A DNA stretch of 64,000 bases from Hermatobates lingyangjiaoensis (GCA_026182355.1 JAPFBL010000119.1:2428001-2492000); one strand, 5' to 3'; positions 10,861-22,942 are shown, counted from the first letter of the stretch. Translations and numbers: made by a program. The notes: generated from the sequence alone by a model not told the origin.

Positions 10861-11046
10861 TATAAATTGTGTAAATATTGTTACCTCGAAGGTGTCTTTA
10901 AGTGCAAAGGAGTGGTAAAACAATGGATTAAAGATTTATGTGCTGAAGAGAATGCTTCTTGCGGTTGGCACTTAGGATTTGCTCGCTTAGAAGATAGCTT
11001 GTGCTTTCCTTTCTCCCAGAGTTTCAATTATGAAGAGGTTATCTGA
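10861..11046 (+). pseudogene. Unrecognised 61-codon open frame, possible terminal exon or element relic
   Basis: Open from just after a stop to TGA at 11044-11046, with no ATG near its start. The translation is cysteine- and tryptophan-bearing and of normal complexity: CYLEGVFKCKG, QWIKDLCAEE, SCGWHLGF, CFPFSQSFNYEEVI. Base composition is more balanced than the flanks. I do not recognise the family. No convincing splice acceptor precedes it. It could be a last exon, a transposon protein tail or chance. Confidence 0.3.
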
Positions 11047-11215
11047 TGGGTAGATGGTTCATTACTGATGAATGGGACATGAATGACACGAACTAGCTCT
11101 CGTACTTATACAATATTTACTATTTGCTTTTTCCTTCTATCCAGATTTTTATTCTGCCACTAACAATTGAATAAGTACCAATAAGTTTCAACAACTGAAG
11201 TGTATATAGCAGTCA

Positions 11216-11237
11216 ATATATATATATATATATCGAC

Positions 11238-11279
<42 letters not shown>

Positions 11280-11289
11280 TGAGAGAGAG
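11216..11289. repeat. (TA)n then (GA)n microsatellites
   Basis: A short TA run to 11233, then a GA run from about 11240 with two interruptions. Confidence 0.95.
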
Positions 11290-11496
11290 TTTCAATTGAT
11301 ACTCATCACTCAACTGATATATACATCAATTGAACAATGCAAGATTTCAATTTGTCCATACACCATCCTGAATTCCTAGCACACTTCAGTCGTTGAAACT
11401 GAATATATATATGTATATATGAACAATAATCAAAATAACACTTGATATAATAGATGGATTAATTTACCACAATGAAAAACAATTTTTTGAAACAAT

Positions 11497-11532
11497 GCTC
11501 TAAGGCCTTTCGTTAACACATCGTCAGAGAGC
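11497..11532 (-). ncRNA. P7 hammerhead-like ribozyme
   Basis: Minus strand: GCTCT, CTGACGA, extra T, GT-GTTA-AC stem II, GAAA, then AGGCCT, T, AGAGC. Stem I is GCTCT/AGAGC. Stem III is the palindrome AGGCCT, a compensated change of the P1 AGATCT. Confidence 0.75.
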
Positions 11533-11619
11533 AAGTGAATTAAAAAATCAATAAATACTTGTTTAACTTGGCGGATTGAAATTTCCAGAATTGATGGCAA
11601 CCCTGAATGTGTCTAATCA

Positions 11620-11855
11620 TGAAGTCTTCATCTGTTTAATTATCCCGTTAATCAAATCCTCATCTAATTTGTAGATTCCTAGGCTATTGTACATCAACTT
11701 CTCATAAAAGTTCTTTATGAGCGCACTTTACACGATATTTCTTCTTCTTTCTGAAGACACATATATTAATTCATTTGCTTCATTCCAGTTAATCACATGA
11801 TTACTGTCTCTTATGTGAATGAACAAGGCACTCTTTTCGTAAAACAGCACAAATA
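11620..11855 (-). pseudogene. PLE endonuclease C-terminal fragment (P7 family)
   Basis: Minus-strand translation reads SALFIHIRDSNHVINWNEAN, LIYVSSERRRNIV-stop-SALIKNF, then LDEDLINGIIKQ. This is the standard C-terminal part of the PLE GIY-YIG domain (His-rich H..N H.I.W then R..IE..LI). One in-frame stop replaces the usual glutamate of the IES motif. The P7 ribozyme lies about 90 bp downstream on the same strand, as expected for a PLE 3' end. N-terminal parts are absent. Confidence 0.8.
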
Positions 11856-11860
11856 TTCCA

Positions 11861-13893
11861 TCAGAAGAGAGGACGAATACCACCACGACCACCTCAGGTC
11901 AGTAGGACCTGAGCGAATAGTCACTAAGGCCTCCAGACCACTTAACCAGAAGCTTAAGAATTAAATAATCTTTAATTTCTTTTTAAGAAGATTACGTAGA
12001 ATTCACTTCTACGTTGAATTTTCAATCAATTCAGAGCCTATATTTTAAGTTAGACATGCACAAATCTACTGTAAAAGTTTCAGCTTGATATGTCTTATGG
12101 TGGCTGAGTTTACTTGTGACAAAATTTTGCGGACAAACCGACAGAATTTTGCTTCGGATATTGATATAAAATGTTGTATATTCCCTCTTAAATACTGTTA
12201 TACGATTTTGTCATGAAACATGTTTTAATGTTGACACTAGGAAGTTCAGTTTTTTTTTGTCTATTGTGAACTTCAAGCGTGATTATCTCTCAAATGATTT
12301 TTCAGTGCATACATTTAGTTTCTATTTCTTGATATTACAAAACAATCATACCATACATCACCAGTACAAGATAGATTTCTCGCATCTCTTTTGATCATTA
12401 TAGTATTGTCGACCTGCCACTTGAAGTAGTATAAGTCACGCCAAGTGGCAACCCAAAGCGGATCCCATCAATGTTTACAAACATTGACTCATCTAAGCTG
12501 ACAAATGGGGTTTCCATCGTGCATGCTTACAGTAATTTACTTAACTCGTATTTTTTTTGGTTGTGATTTATAACTGTTATATTAGACGTAACTACATATA
12601 ATTTCCTTATATGGAACAGCAGTGTAAAGTGACTCAAAGTCTAAAGATATCAATTATTTCTGCTGGTTAGATTTCTCTTATTATATCTAAGAATTAATAG
12701 GTAGACCAAAGCATTTATTACACAAATAAAATTATATGTGTATATAAATATAAATTCACATGGAAATATATTTATATTATATACATACAAACATTTTAAA
12801 ACCATTGATGACATCTGAGAAAGAGCGCGCACTATTTTTTAGATGAAAATGAATAATTATTCGTCAACTTATATAGTCATCAAAATCTGTATGTCCAATT
12901 ACGTCTCATGATCCCATAATTGGAAACATAAGTATAAAAATATAATAAATTTCCCCAAATAATAGATATGTTATATTATTTTTTTATCTGTTGTAAGATT
13001 AACAACGTGAAGGTAATCTTATCATTATATTTATAGAAGAAAGAAAGCGACGCAAAACGCTTTGCAAATAAATTATGCATGTATATTTACCTAAAAAAAA
13101 AAAAATAGATGGGACTATGTCAACATTTTTCTAGTCTGCAATTCTGTTACTTAGATAATTCATATTGTGGAAGTCAGTTCATAGTACAGTAATTAACATT
13201 TTGTAATAACGATCTTTTAGTGTCTTTTGAAAAACAGGTCGAGTGCATACATTAATTTCACAAAAAAAATTGATAAATAATAATCAAATCAACAGTAGAA
13301 ATCACCAGAAAGTTTATCTTCTAATAGTTCTTTTTATTCTTTTTATTTTCTAATAGTTCTAATTTATTCTTTTGTCAGTGTACATGTGCACATATTTGAG
13401 TTTTTTGTTCCCTTTCTTGGATCTGTTTATTATTTAAAATACCTTTCGTCCCACCTTATTTTCTTGATTCCAAAACAGATGTTCTCGAAAGCCTCATTTC
13501 TTTCCATTTAAATGTAACTCTGACAAAGGTTTGTTCTTTTGATTAAAAGTCTTAGTCCTAGTTTTGACTATTTCACTGTGATTTAAACGTTAATAACCGC
13601 ATGCATTTAGAGCAGTATTCATATAAATAGTGGATAATCGTACTTTTTCTTATTTTAGTCGGAGTTTCCGCATGTGTATGTTACATGCTTACATCTGAAA
13701 AACTTTTGGATTTATGAAATAAGATTCAAATTGTGTGATTTATAACCTTAACTTAATCAAATGATACTTAATTTTTTAAATATATTTAAAGTATTAAGTG
13801 TACTATTTTTCAAATTGTAGTGTCTAATTAATAGTACGCTACTCCTGATATACCAACGCAATATTCCTCACAGTGTTATAATTTGACTGACAA
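11861..13893. other. Mostly unique AT-rich DNA
   Basis: No gene recognised. ctcaggtcagtaggacctgag at about 11900 is a short inverted repeat. A poly-A run occurs near 13095. Confidence 0.45.
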
Positions 13894-14432
13894 TTATTTT
13901 ATATACCAAACGTATCTTTGGCCAGGCATTAATCTAGAAGACAGTTGTGTGTAGAAGTCAAAAGTTGAATAAGACCAAAGACTATTGATGAGGGATGATG
14001 GGACAAGTTGAATGCTTCCTTCAGGATAATAACACAGCTGCACCTCCAACCTAACTGCCAAGTTATTAACAAGCGTCAAAACTGTACAAACTTCATTAAT
14101 AACTTCCTGAAATTTAGACATTGAAAGCGACCATCTGATCCAACTCGAAAATCTATCAAGGCAAAGGAGTTCTTGTGTTTCAAGAAATGTTCGTTTTGTA
14201 TTACACTCGTACTTATTAACAGAACCACAACTAATTTACATACAAAATACTTTCAATTAAAAGTTTAAATTTACTAGATTATATATACATTTGATATATT
14301 GAATAAGTGATTATTAAATGAAGAATGTCCTCTTAAAGAGTACAGATCTTGCACAATTAAAAACTGTCTGTAGATAATTAAAAGAATACGACTTATTTAA
14401 TTAATTTATTAAATGAACTTATTTAAATATGT

Positions 14433-15054
14433 TTGCTATACTCTTATTTACTATTTACAACTTTTAGTATTTCGTTTCAGAATACTGGTATAATGTATAT
14501 GAAAATATCTAAACTGAAAAGACTAGAACTAAGCCGACGATTCATGTTACTGTACATCCTTCTCGTGAAACACTCGCATTTTAATGTGCTGTTATATAAA
14601 ACAGTCAGTGAGACCGATCTGGACTTACGCACTTGAACTATGTACGCACTTGTGCAAACATTCATAGAATACAGTCATTACAATCCAAAATCCTCCGCAC
14701 TATGCTAACGCTCCTTATTATGCCACAAATAATACTCTTCATAAAGACCTAAGAATTCCATTTACACAAAATTTAGCCTGTGATCTTTATAAGGCGTTTC
14801 ACATCAAACTTGTGCAAACTTCTGCATTTGTTCCACTTGTGCAAAACCTTTCTTTCTCCTCATCTTCCAAAAATCCCTCTAGACGACTCAAGAGAAGGTG
14901 GTCGAGGAATCTGCTGCTACGATCATCTTCTACAATCAAGAAACGAAGTGAAAAGTTGAACCAGTTGGTTTCATTCTGTACTCATGTGTATCAAAGCCAT
15001 TTGTATAACTCTCACAACATATGTTACGCAAATTGCGCAGTTGTATGTTTCTAA
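14433..15054 (+). pseudogene. Jockey/CR1-type LINE reverse transcriptase C-terminal relic
   Basis: Translation in two frames gives SKLKRLELSRRF.. HFNVLLYK, then after a +1 shift SVRPIWTYALEL, NAPYYATNNTLHKDLRIPF, and DLYKAFHIKLVQ. These match the thumb/post-RT region of Jockey-clade LINEs (LLYKTxIRPVWTYG.., APWYVxNxxLHxDLxIPxV). At least one frameshift and one stop (KHS-stop) disrupt it. The 3' UTR and tail are not clearly bounded. No EN or RT catalytic core remains. Confidence 0.8.
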
Positions 15055-15998
15055 ATAATGAAGCTAAATAGAATGTAAATTAATATTCTATCATAACAGT
15101 TTTGAAAATCGTATGTATATTTTCTTAGCTTAGTGATCTCTTGGATAAAAATACCTATTCGTAATAATTGTATGATACAATTTCAACTTTACTTATGTCA
15201 TTATTACATAATTATCAATAAGTTTCAAATATCAAATGGAAGGTTGGCGGAGACTTAAACACTAAATTATAGGTGTTTAAAGAAAAATTTATATTTCAGT
15301 GAACTGGTAATTGGAATTATTGGAAATAATTATTGGAAATAATTATTTCTTGGAAATGTTATTGGAAATAACAATTTATGTGATACTTGTTGTTGAACCA
15401 GATATTTTTATATCAAATGATTCTGATTTCTTAAGTTTCATGTAAAAATTAAAAATTACATGTCAAATAAAAAATTATTTGATGAATTTCAATTTTAGTA
15501 TTTTTTTGAGTTGATGAGGTAGGTTAGGTGATGAGAGAGAATGGAAATATTTTTGGCAGGATAGCGTCACCGAATCGATTACTGTAAGGGATGTGCAGAC
15601 AGGAAGGGTATGTTGCCGAGTGTGACGGCATCCTTTTGGAAATGGAGGAAAGGATGTTAAGGGACTGATTGCTGGAGGGTGGCTCAATAATGGAGTTCGT
15701 GTTGAGACCAGCGACTCTACTCAACCTTTCCATCTGATAATGTTTTATTCCAAAGTCTTAAAACTTATGTATTTTTCTGTATCTTAAATGTTGTTAATAT
15801 ACTATTGGACTAAATTTTTTTATTAAACTAGTTAAGCACCTTCATTTTATACTTTTTTTACTCACATATCTCACAATGTAAAAATAATTTCGTTTTAAAA
15901 CACAGGAAAAATAAGTCAATCAATGTAAATTTGTGAAAATTTGAAATGCCTCGGAGTATTTATTTCTATTGTTTTGTATTTTTCATTGTGGTTTAAAC

Positions 15999-16000
<2 letters not shown>
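15055..16000. other. Unique AT-rich DNA
   Basis: Nothing recognised. A tattggaaataat motif repeats three times near 15318-15370. Confidence 0.45.
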
Positions 16001-16061
<61 letters not shown>

Positions 16062-16106
16062 TTCACACAACCACGTGAATACGTGATATATATATATATA
16101 TATATG
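16001..16106. repeat. (TA)n arrays
   Basis: Two TA runs (16002-16053 and about 16087-16105) separated by an acacaaccacgtgaatacgtg segment with a short inverted repeat. Confidence 0.95.
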
Positions 16107-16119
16107 CGTTAAAAAGTAA

Positions 16120-16245
16120 ACAACAGGTGAACAATAAATAGATTCACACACTTTCAGGTTCTAATTATTTTATTTACCGTGTCAGGAAAGAAGAGGGTGG
16201 GAGACCAACGTACCAATAAAAGTGCAGACATATTTTTTATATGTC
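16120..16245 (-). repeat. Degenerate P3 pLTR arm
   Basis: Carries the P3 order on the minus strand (cacactttcaggttctaatt.. accgtgtcaggaaagaagaggg), strongly mutated. Confidence 0.45.
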
Positions 16246-16269
16246 ATTAAAATGCAAAAAATTTTGAAA

Positions 16270-17106
16270 TCGGGGTACATTCTGTTCGTATTAGGTAGAT
16301 TATAAATATATGAAACATCAAAAAGTATTGTTTTATAAAAATCTTTAATTGAATAAATTGTGGATAAAAGTAAAATATTAATTAGTCATTACGATTACTG
16401 TATAAAATTGAATTCAATTATTCATTACAATGCTCTAAAAAGAATTAAAATAATAATTTTCAAAAGAAATTTACGAGCTGGATTATTCAAGAGGAGTTTG
16501 GTTATTACTTATTTCTTAACGGGGAAAAGTTTCTTTCAGTAGCAAATAAAATTAACTTTAGCTAGAGACAAAGTAAATTAATTTTGTTTTTTCAAGGGGA
16601 ACTTTAAAGCACTAGCAAAACTATACTTGAACAATTTTATCACACTGAGTTTTGCCTCATTATTTCACCTCAAAAGTTTCAAGAGTAGAGACTATTTGGT
16701 GGTGACTTGAGATTTTTTCCTTTTTTTTTTTTTAATATTAAGGGTTGCAAGAGATTGAGTTTTAAGTTAGTCGGTACTTGATTAGGTGAGGGTGAGGGGC
16801 TTCGTTAGGCTGGAGGGATTATCTAAGAGATGCTTAATGAAGGAACAAGTCTCATACCTTTAACAAGTCCGACCCCCTCTCAAGGTTCTTCAATCATTAC
16901 CCACTCTGCCAATTCATCATCATCCGAATCGATTTGCAATTGCAAAAAGTCATATTCACTTTCCCCTGACTCTATATATACAGACCGTTTTTTAACAGTT
17001 TTACAAGTCTTAAATTTTTAGACATTTGCAGAAACAAATCATAAACAGGTTGCATTATTATTGGTAAAATATAATACGTTTCCAAAAAACTCTTTTATTT
17101 ATGGAA
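16270..17106. other. Unique AT-rich DNA
   Basis: Nothing recognised. Confidence 0.45.
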
Positions 17107-17152
17107 ACCAAAACATTGTGTTTCAAACACATAGCATTATTCTTCAGGTTTA
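17107..17152 (-). ncRNA. Decayed P6 hammerhead-like motif
   Basis: Minus strand: CTGAAGA, then a mutated version of the P6 stem II, GAAACACAATG. It aligns base for base with the P6 motif at 52033-52068 with scattered changes; the stem III palindrome is lost. Confidence 0.5.
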
Positions 17153-17526
17153 TCTCATAATAGTGAGAAGGTAGAAATAAAATTTATTCAAATTTCCTTC
17201 TCACTCTATTAATTCTTCGAAATCTGGCAGCACAGACATTTATGTGTGCTTCTTTTACAGCTATTAACATTAGCTTAGAAAACAGTGATCTGATTATAAC
17301 TGTGATACGGAAACAATCACTTATCTGACGCTGTCAGTGTTTCTATTCGTAATTATTAGACTGCTACCAAACAGACTGATGAGAGCACTGTGTCAATTGA
17401 TATAAAGGCTCAGATTGCTAGAAGACAATCCGACAACAATGTGTATGGGTTAGAGAAAGCATTAACACGAATAGGATTCCCTTCCACCAGTACAAGTGAA
17501 AACGATTTAGAAGAAAGCAGAGGAGC

Positions 17527-18120
17527 TCAATCAGCAATCAGTTGCATATCACGCAATATTGGAACATCAAATTTTTTGTTGTAGTCGATAGAGGCATAGG
17601 TAAACATCACATCCATTATAATCATGAGAAGAGATTGATAAGGACCTGTAGCAACAGAGGAATTATTGAAGGAGTTTGAAAAACTGGAAGGTTTCTTTAC
17701 TTCAGTAGAGCAGTTTTGTAACCAGGTGTTGTAAGAAGTAGCCAACAAAGGCTGAAAGTGGTTTAATAGGGCAAACATAACTTAAAATGCTAGATCATTT
17801 GGGAGGAGAAGAATCGGTATGTTATACGACTAATAAACTTTATAGAGTGAGTAAAAAACAGTTGGGGAGATAAAGTACTAAGGGTATTTATAATTCGTAA
17901 TTCAGTAAAATAACTAAATTATCTAGGACCAAAGCAGTCCAATCAGAAGGAAGGCTGGTAAGCTGTCCTTTGGCCTCGTCATTGTAGACTTTACGACCTA
18001 TGAGGGCAACTCGAGTCCCTTATCAGCCGGAATGATAATTAAGAAACTGTCACGTCTCAGGCTTACTAATGGTTTTCCTTTCGGGAACAGTCAAATTATC
18101 CAGGGGATTTAAATTGTTGA
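17527..18120 (-). pseudogene. PLE reverse transcriptase fragment
   Basis: Minus-strand reading gives LIIIPADKG (18018-18042), the pre-RT signature of PLEs. Later comes LLMIIMDVMFTYASIDYN, matching the AMDVTSLYTSI motif of the PLE at 62446-62487, preceded by NHFQPLL. Together these are RT N-terminal region through motif A. Stops and shifts separate the blocks, and the YxDD-type motif and EN are absent. It joins at about 18260 to an inverted copy and then to a P9 pLTR. Confidence 0.75.
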
Positions 18121-18202
18121 GAAATACAGGATCTGAAACTTGGGAGATAATAAAGAAATTCAGAAATAGGACCAGTCCCAATAGAAACTTCTGACCCAAA
18201 TA

Positions 18203-18335
18203 ACTGGTCCTTGGGTCCATGCTTAAATCTGGCTACATCATAACAAATACACATATGCAGGAAGATTACATAACCAACCAACATCCTGCATATGTATATT
18301 TGTTCTGATGTAGCCAGATTTAAGCATGGACCAGT
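18203..18335. repeat. Inverted repeat at a PLE junction
   Basis: ggtccatgcttaaatctgg.. on the left is repeated in reverse at 18283-18333, arms about 50 bp, spacer about 20 bp. The left arm is the upstream part of the minus-strand PLE fragment; the right arm leads into the plus-strand P9 pLTR. Confidence 0.8.
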
Positions 18336-18340
18336 AAATT

Positions 18341-18480
18341 AGTGTTTCTTCTAAACCAAGCCTTGAAAATGCCAAACAACTTTTGGCGAAACGTCGGCTG
18401 ATCATCAGGAGTTGTATGTTTTATGACCAAAATCCTCAATAACCCCTTATGTGAATTTGAAATATCAGTGGTCGAGAAAC
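18341..18480 (+). repeat. P9 pLTR arm with ribozyme
   Basis: Matches the P9 arms at 60215-60352 and 60430-60545 (gttgtatgttttatgacc, cctcaataacc). The ribozyme is at 18358-18402. Confidence 0.8.
18358..18402 (+). ncRNA. P9 hammerhead-like ribozyme
   Basis: AGCC, TTGAAAA plus T, GCCAAA-loop-TTTGGC stem II, GAAA, ACGT stem III, C, then GGCT pairing with AGCC. The core departs from CTGANGA at the first position and at G8, so activity is doubtful. Confidence 0.6.
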
Positions 18481-18547
18481 TATATCAATATATTAATTAT
18501 ATATATATATATATATAGTTTTAACTTAAAGAAAATATAAAGCTAGA

Positions 18548-18680
18548 ATGCTGACCCACTATGACATTTCACATCCATCATCCTCAGATAGACGGGGAAA
18601 GTACTCAGCTTTAGTGGCCACTCAAGCTGGCCACTGCTTCATCTACCCTGAGGATGACGGATGTCCAAATATCATATTAA
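18548..18680. repeat. P2-like inverted pair
   Basis: Left tcacatccatcatcctcag and right ctgaggatgacggatgtcc are inverted; agtggccact..agctggccact lies in the middle. The right arm has CTGAGGA, extra T, GAC-GGAT-GTC, then CAAATATC with G12 lost. Confidence 0.6.
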
Positions 18681-20341
18681 GCTTTGTTTGTGCTTTTCTG
18701 TTATTTTCTTTCTGTTGTAAGAGTTCTCATTTCAATCTAACTATCTAATTTTGAATATCTTTACTAACACACAACATATATAATATCCAATATAACTTTA
18801 GTATGCATTGTCTTTATTCAGTTTAGATATATCACTAGATTCACTTTACTGAATGTACTGTCACAAAACACCTTACAACCTTACATAGCCCAATTTTTCA
18901 GCTAATAAAATTATTTTATGAACATTCATTTTGCGTTATATCTGGAGTTTTTCTACAGAACTGGCTGTTCTGTAGCCAGTTATAATCTTTTTTTTGGTTT
19001 CTGTTTAATTATTCTTCATTTTGAGATCATTCTTTGGTAATATGGTTTTCATAAAAATAAAATAGTTTGTGCAATAAAGTTAATTTTCGCTTAATACTAT
19101 GTTTGTAATATAAGAATTTGCTTTTTGATTAAATATCTTTGTTTATGATAGGGTTGTATAATTTTTTCATAATGATAGAATCTAGTAAGAGAAAATGTTC
19201 GACCGTTACCGAAGAAAAAAAAATGCACAAGTCCATAACTAGGTAGGTTATTGAAACGACAGAAGTGGCGTCGTGTATTCCTGAGGCTAAGCAAACTACT
19301 TTTTGCTTTATTACTCTTCTCTGCTCACAAACTACTAATTCTTACCTAGTTATTGATAATTTTACTGATCCATGTAAAACATTTTTGATGTAGAATTATG
19401 GAAATATTTTTAAAATTGCAGTTGATTTTCAAAATTATTTTGTGTTTAAAAGTCTGATTTTTTTTGCATGAATTCAACTGAAGCATAAAGCTAGCAATCA
19501 GCTGCTTGTTGTTGAAGGTCCATTGAAAGCCAGGAGATAAGAATCAGCCCTAAGGACTTTGCCTGAGTCGTTCAGACAGGTTTAAAGAAATCATTGCTGG
19601 CTCTAGTGGAAAGAAGATTAACGTTAACCTCAGAAAACAGAAAAAAACCCTAATAAGATAGAAACCACAATCTTAAAGTAGAACCACAACACAATGACTC
19701 TGCTGTTGAACAAGACAGGCAAAATGTTAACTACCTTCAGGTTACAACACCAAACGAGCTAAAGAACTATAAAATGTCAAATTTCAAAAATCAAGGTTTA
19801 CCTGTAATCAATAACAGAATAAAAAGCAATAGTTCATTTTTATACAATTAATTCTATAAAATGCTTTCCTTTTATTACATTCTCTTCATCTTCATTTATT
19901 TTATTCATATTAATTGTTTTTCGAGCATTAAGTTTTGATTTTTTTTAATCAAGATTCTTCAGTCAGAATTATATTTGAAATTATATTTATTTGATAGAAG
20001 AGACATATAATTCTAAAATAACCATTCAACAAGGAGGAAGTCTCTTCAGTCTCCACAATAAATAGAATTCTTTATTCATTTTAAAATTAAAATTATACTC
20101 GTATTATAGCATAACAAAGCCGGAAAGAATAGTACATCAAGAAACACCAACACCATTACACTTTACTTGGACAACATTGCAGGATAAAATAAATTTTTCA
20201 TTTTGTTGTAATTAGTCAATCATAGATGTATACACTAAACTAGATTCACAGAAATAACACAAAGAAAAAAATCGCAGAATGTTTCCAGATATAGATAACA
20301 AAAAAAGTTTTTTTTGGAACTAAAAAAATCGAATAATATTA

Positions 20342-20343
<2 letters not shown>
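18681..20343. other. Unique AT-rich DNA
   Basis: No gene or element recognised. Confidence 0.45.
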
Positions 20344-20382
<39 letters not shown>

Positions 20383-20666
20383 AAAATTTGCAGCAGCTTC
20401 TGCACTCACTAACTTTAAGCTGGTGGCCTCGATCCTTCGGGCGATTTTTCTTTCTTCTGGCTGCAGTTGCGATAGCATCTGTCCTAGAGACATCTTCAAT
20501 ATTATAGGAGCTTTCGACCATAGGAAGACCAAACTCACGACAGGGCAGCACGCGACTCTAAAGAAACATTAGAGTATAGAAGGAGGTTGGTTGCGAGGCA
20601 GTTACAACATATGTTTGAGAGAAGACCTGCTGCCAACGTATTCTAATATATATATATATATATATA
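20344..20666. pseudogene. PLE N-terminal fragments, inverted pair between (TA)n arrays
   Basis: Minus part (about 20377-20538): ..RRIEATSLKLVSAEAAANFNN, running into (TA)n at 20344-20376. Plus part (about 20590-20645): TGT..TAT encodes CLREDLLPTYSNIY, then (TA)n at 20646-20666. Both are pieces of the conserved PLE N-terminus seen intact at 59569-59766 (NAEAAAYFNN..CLREDLLPLYTNIY). The plus part supplies the end that the minus part loses to the TA array. No start-to-stop frame survives. Confidence 0.75.
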
Positions 20667-20799
20667 CAAATATACTAAGCTAGACTGAGAGACAGAACAC
20701 ACATAAAATAGGTCACAAAAACTCAGATTTTTAAACATAAAAACTAGCCAAACCTTGATTATATTTTATCAACTTACACACATATATATATAATAATAT

Positions 20800-21174
20800 A
20801 AATCTTTTTTTTCGGTTTTTTTATTTTCAAAAAACAAACTTTAAGATGCCAAACGTTTCGGTTTTATTTAAAACCTTTCTCATTAGCCTACAATATAAAA
20901 GGAATACACATCATCATTCGTACATAATACAATGGTGTTATAATACTATTACAAGTAGGAATAATAGACTTAACTGAAGTGTGAATCTCAATGTTAAATA
21001 ATATACAACCTGTCAGACATTACTTCAAATTCACTTGAACCATAACATAGTTTTATAAACATATAAACAGTATAAATGACTCTAAAGTTAATTCCCTTTT
21101 CTGAATAATTAGCCTAATATACCTAAGTATATATTACTCAAGTTTGCAATACCGTTTCTATATTTCAATGAATT
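20800..21174 (-). repeat. PLE 3' region (P4-like) downstream of EN
   Basis: 3' untranslated part of the minus-strand PLE whose EN lies at 21175-21414, ending with a ribozyme at 20847-20890 and an A/T-rich tail. Confidence 0.7.
20847..20890 (-). ncRNA. P4-like hammerhead motif
   Basis: Minus strand: AATGAGAA plus A, GGTTTT-AAAT-AAAACC stem II, GAAA, ACGT, T. Perfect stem II; core weaker than in P1, P5 or P6. Confidence 0.55.
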
Positions 21175-21414
21175 CTAATCCTTTTTTATGTAGAACATTT
21201 CAAGTATTCTTCTTTTTTGTTCATTTACTTCCATAGCTATTATTCTGGTACCTTGAAGGTCAAAGGTGTGACTTACATGGATGGCATAACAAGCAAGGGC
21301 CATTACATTCTTCTTCTTTGTTCTTATTGAATAACTATATTGGTATATGCTTTCCTTAAGAAACCGACTAGGTTCTCCATAGTACCATCTATGACAGTTT
21401 TTGCAATTTAGCAT
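21175..21414 (-). pseudogene. PLE GIY-YIG endonuclease fragment
   Basis: About 80 codons: LNCKNCHRWYYGEPSRFLKE (zinc-knuckle-like CxxC and the YIG half of GIY-YIG, with YVGE-type seen as YYGE), then ALACYAIHVSHTFDL, ..RIIAM, and RRILEMFYI. This spans the middle and C-terminal EN domain with the catalytic-side His and Glu regions. The GIY strand is cut off and the copy ends 5' near the (TA)n array at 21468. A short homologous piece recurs at 24943-25006. Confidence 0.85.
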
Positions 21415-21464
21415 AAATAAGGTTACTTTCTAATTCCTTTAGAATTTTTTCTTTTAAGTTTGAA

Positions 21465-21467
<3 letters not shown>

Positions 21468-21508
<41 letters not shown>
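21468..21508. repeat. (TA)n array
   Basis: TA run between the truncated PLE and a P2 arm. Confidence 0.95.
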
Positions 21509-21509
<1 letters not shown>

Positions 21510-21512
<3 letters not shown>

Positions 21513-21655
21513 TATATAACTTTAAATTACACAAAGCACGACACAGAAAAGAGAATACAAAGAAAACTTACAGAATTCAATATTTCGAACTGTTGTTTGT
21601 CATCAGGAGAGTAGACTAGAAGAGAGGACGAAGTGAGAGAGATCTCCCCACGTCG
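21510..21655 (-). repeat. P2 pLTR arm
   Basis: Minus-oriented P2 terminal sequence (acacagaaaagagaatac.. cttacagaattcaatatttcg) with a ribozyme at 21573-21612 that keeps CTGATGA and GAAATATT but has a weak stem II. Confidence 0.7.
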
Positions 21656-21667
21656 ATATATATATAT

Positions 21668-21887
21668 ACGAGTTCGAGATTAACAAAGAACAACACACAA
21701 AGTAGGGAAACACACTTACAGACTCAAATTTTCGGGTAATCCGTCTTCAGGAGAAAAGAGAATGGGAGACCAAGCACGTGCTTGGTCTCCCATTCTCTTT
21801 TCTCCTGAAGACGGATTACCCGAAAATTTGAGTCTGTAAGTGTGTTTCCCTACTTTGTGTGTTGTTCTTTGTTAATCTCGAACTCGT
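21668..21887. repeat. Perfect 220-bp palindrome made of two P3 pLTR arms
   Basis: Two 110-bp arms are exact reverse complements with no spacer; the axis lies between 21777 and 21778 in caagcacgtgcttg. Each arm holds a complete P3 ribozyme (21733-21756 side and 21800-21834 side). The outer ends are acgagttcgag / ctcgaactcgt. Absence of any mismatch implies very recent origin, gene conversion between arms, or an assembly artefact. Confidence 0.95.
21795..21834 (+). ncRNA. P3 hammerhead-like ribozyme (mirror copy on minus at 21721-21760)
   Basis: CTC, CTGAAGA, extra C, a short GG/CC stem II, GAAA, AATT stem III, T, then GAG pairing with CTC. The identical minus-strand copy lies in the other arm. 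Confidence 0.65.
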
Positions 21888-21923
21888 ATTGTGTCCAGTT
21901 TGGTTCGTATTTCGTTTTATCAG

Positions 21924-22798
<875 letters not shown>

Positions 22799-22849
22799 AT
22801 AACTATAATTATCAATGATCAAACCACAATAAGAAATGGGAAAACAAGA

Positions 22850-22892
22850 CTAAGATCTTTCAACCGTAACAAGCGGTCTTCGTCAGAGTCAA
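22850..22892 (-). ncRNA. P1 hammerhead-like ribozyme
   Basis: Minus strand, full P1 consensus: GACT, CTGACGA, extra A, GACCG..CGGTT, GAAA, AGATCT, T, AGTC. Confidence 0.75.
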
Positions 22893-22899
22893 AAACCCA

Positions 22900-22942
22900 A
22901 CTCTGACGAGACCGCTTGTTCCGGTTGAAAGATTTTAGTCTT
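22900..22942 (+). ncRNA. P1 hammerhead-like ribozyme, mutated
   Basis: CTGACGA then GACCG..CGGTT without the usual extra A, GAAA, AGATTT, TAGTC. The change AGATCT to AGATTT breaks the palindrome. Confidence 0.6.

Noticed and set aside
13894..14121. 75-codon minus-strand frame
   Set aside because: Reads smoothly but shows no recognised domain, no splice signals and no continuation in neighbouring frames.
17390..17584. 64-codon plus-strand frame beside the PLE RT relic
   Set aside because: Antisense or flanking to the PLE fragment and without similarity to PLE proteins or other domains.
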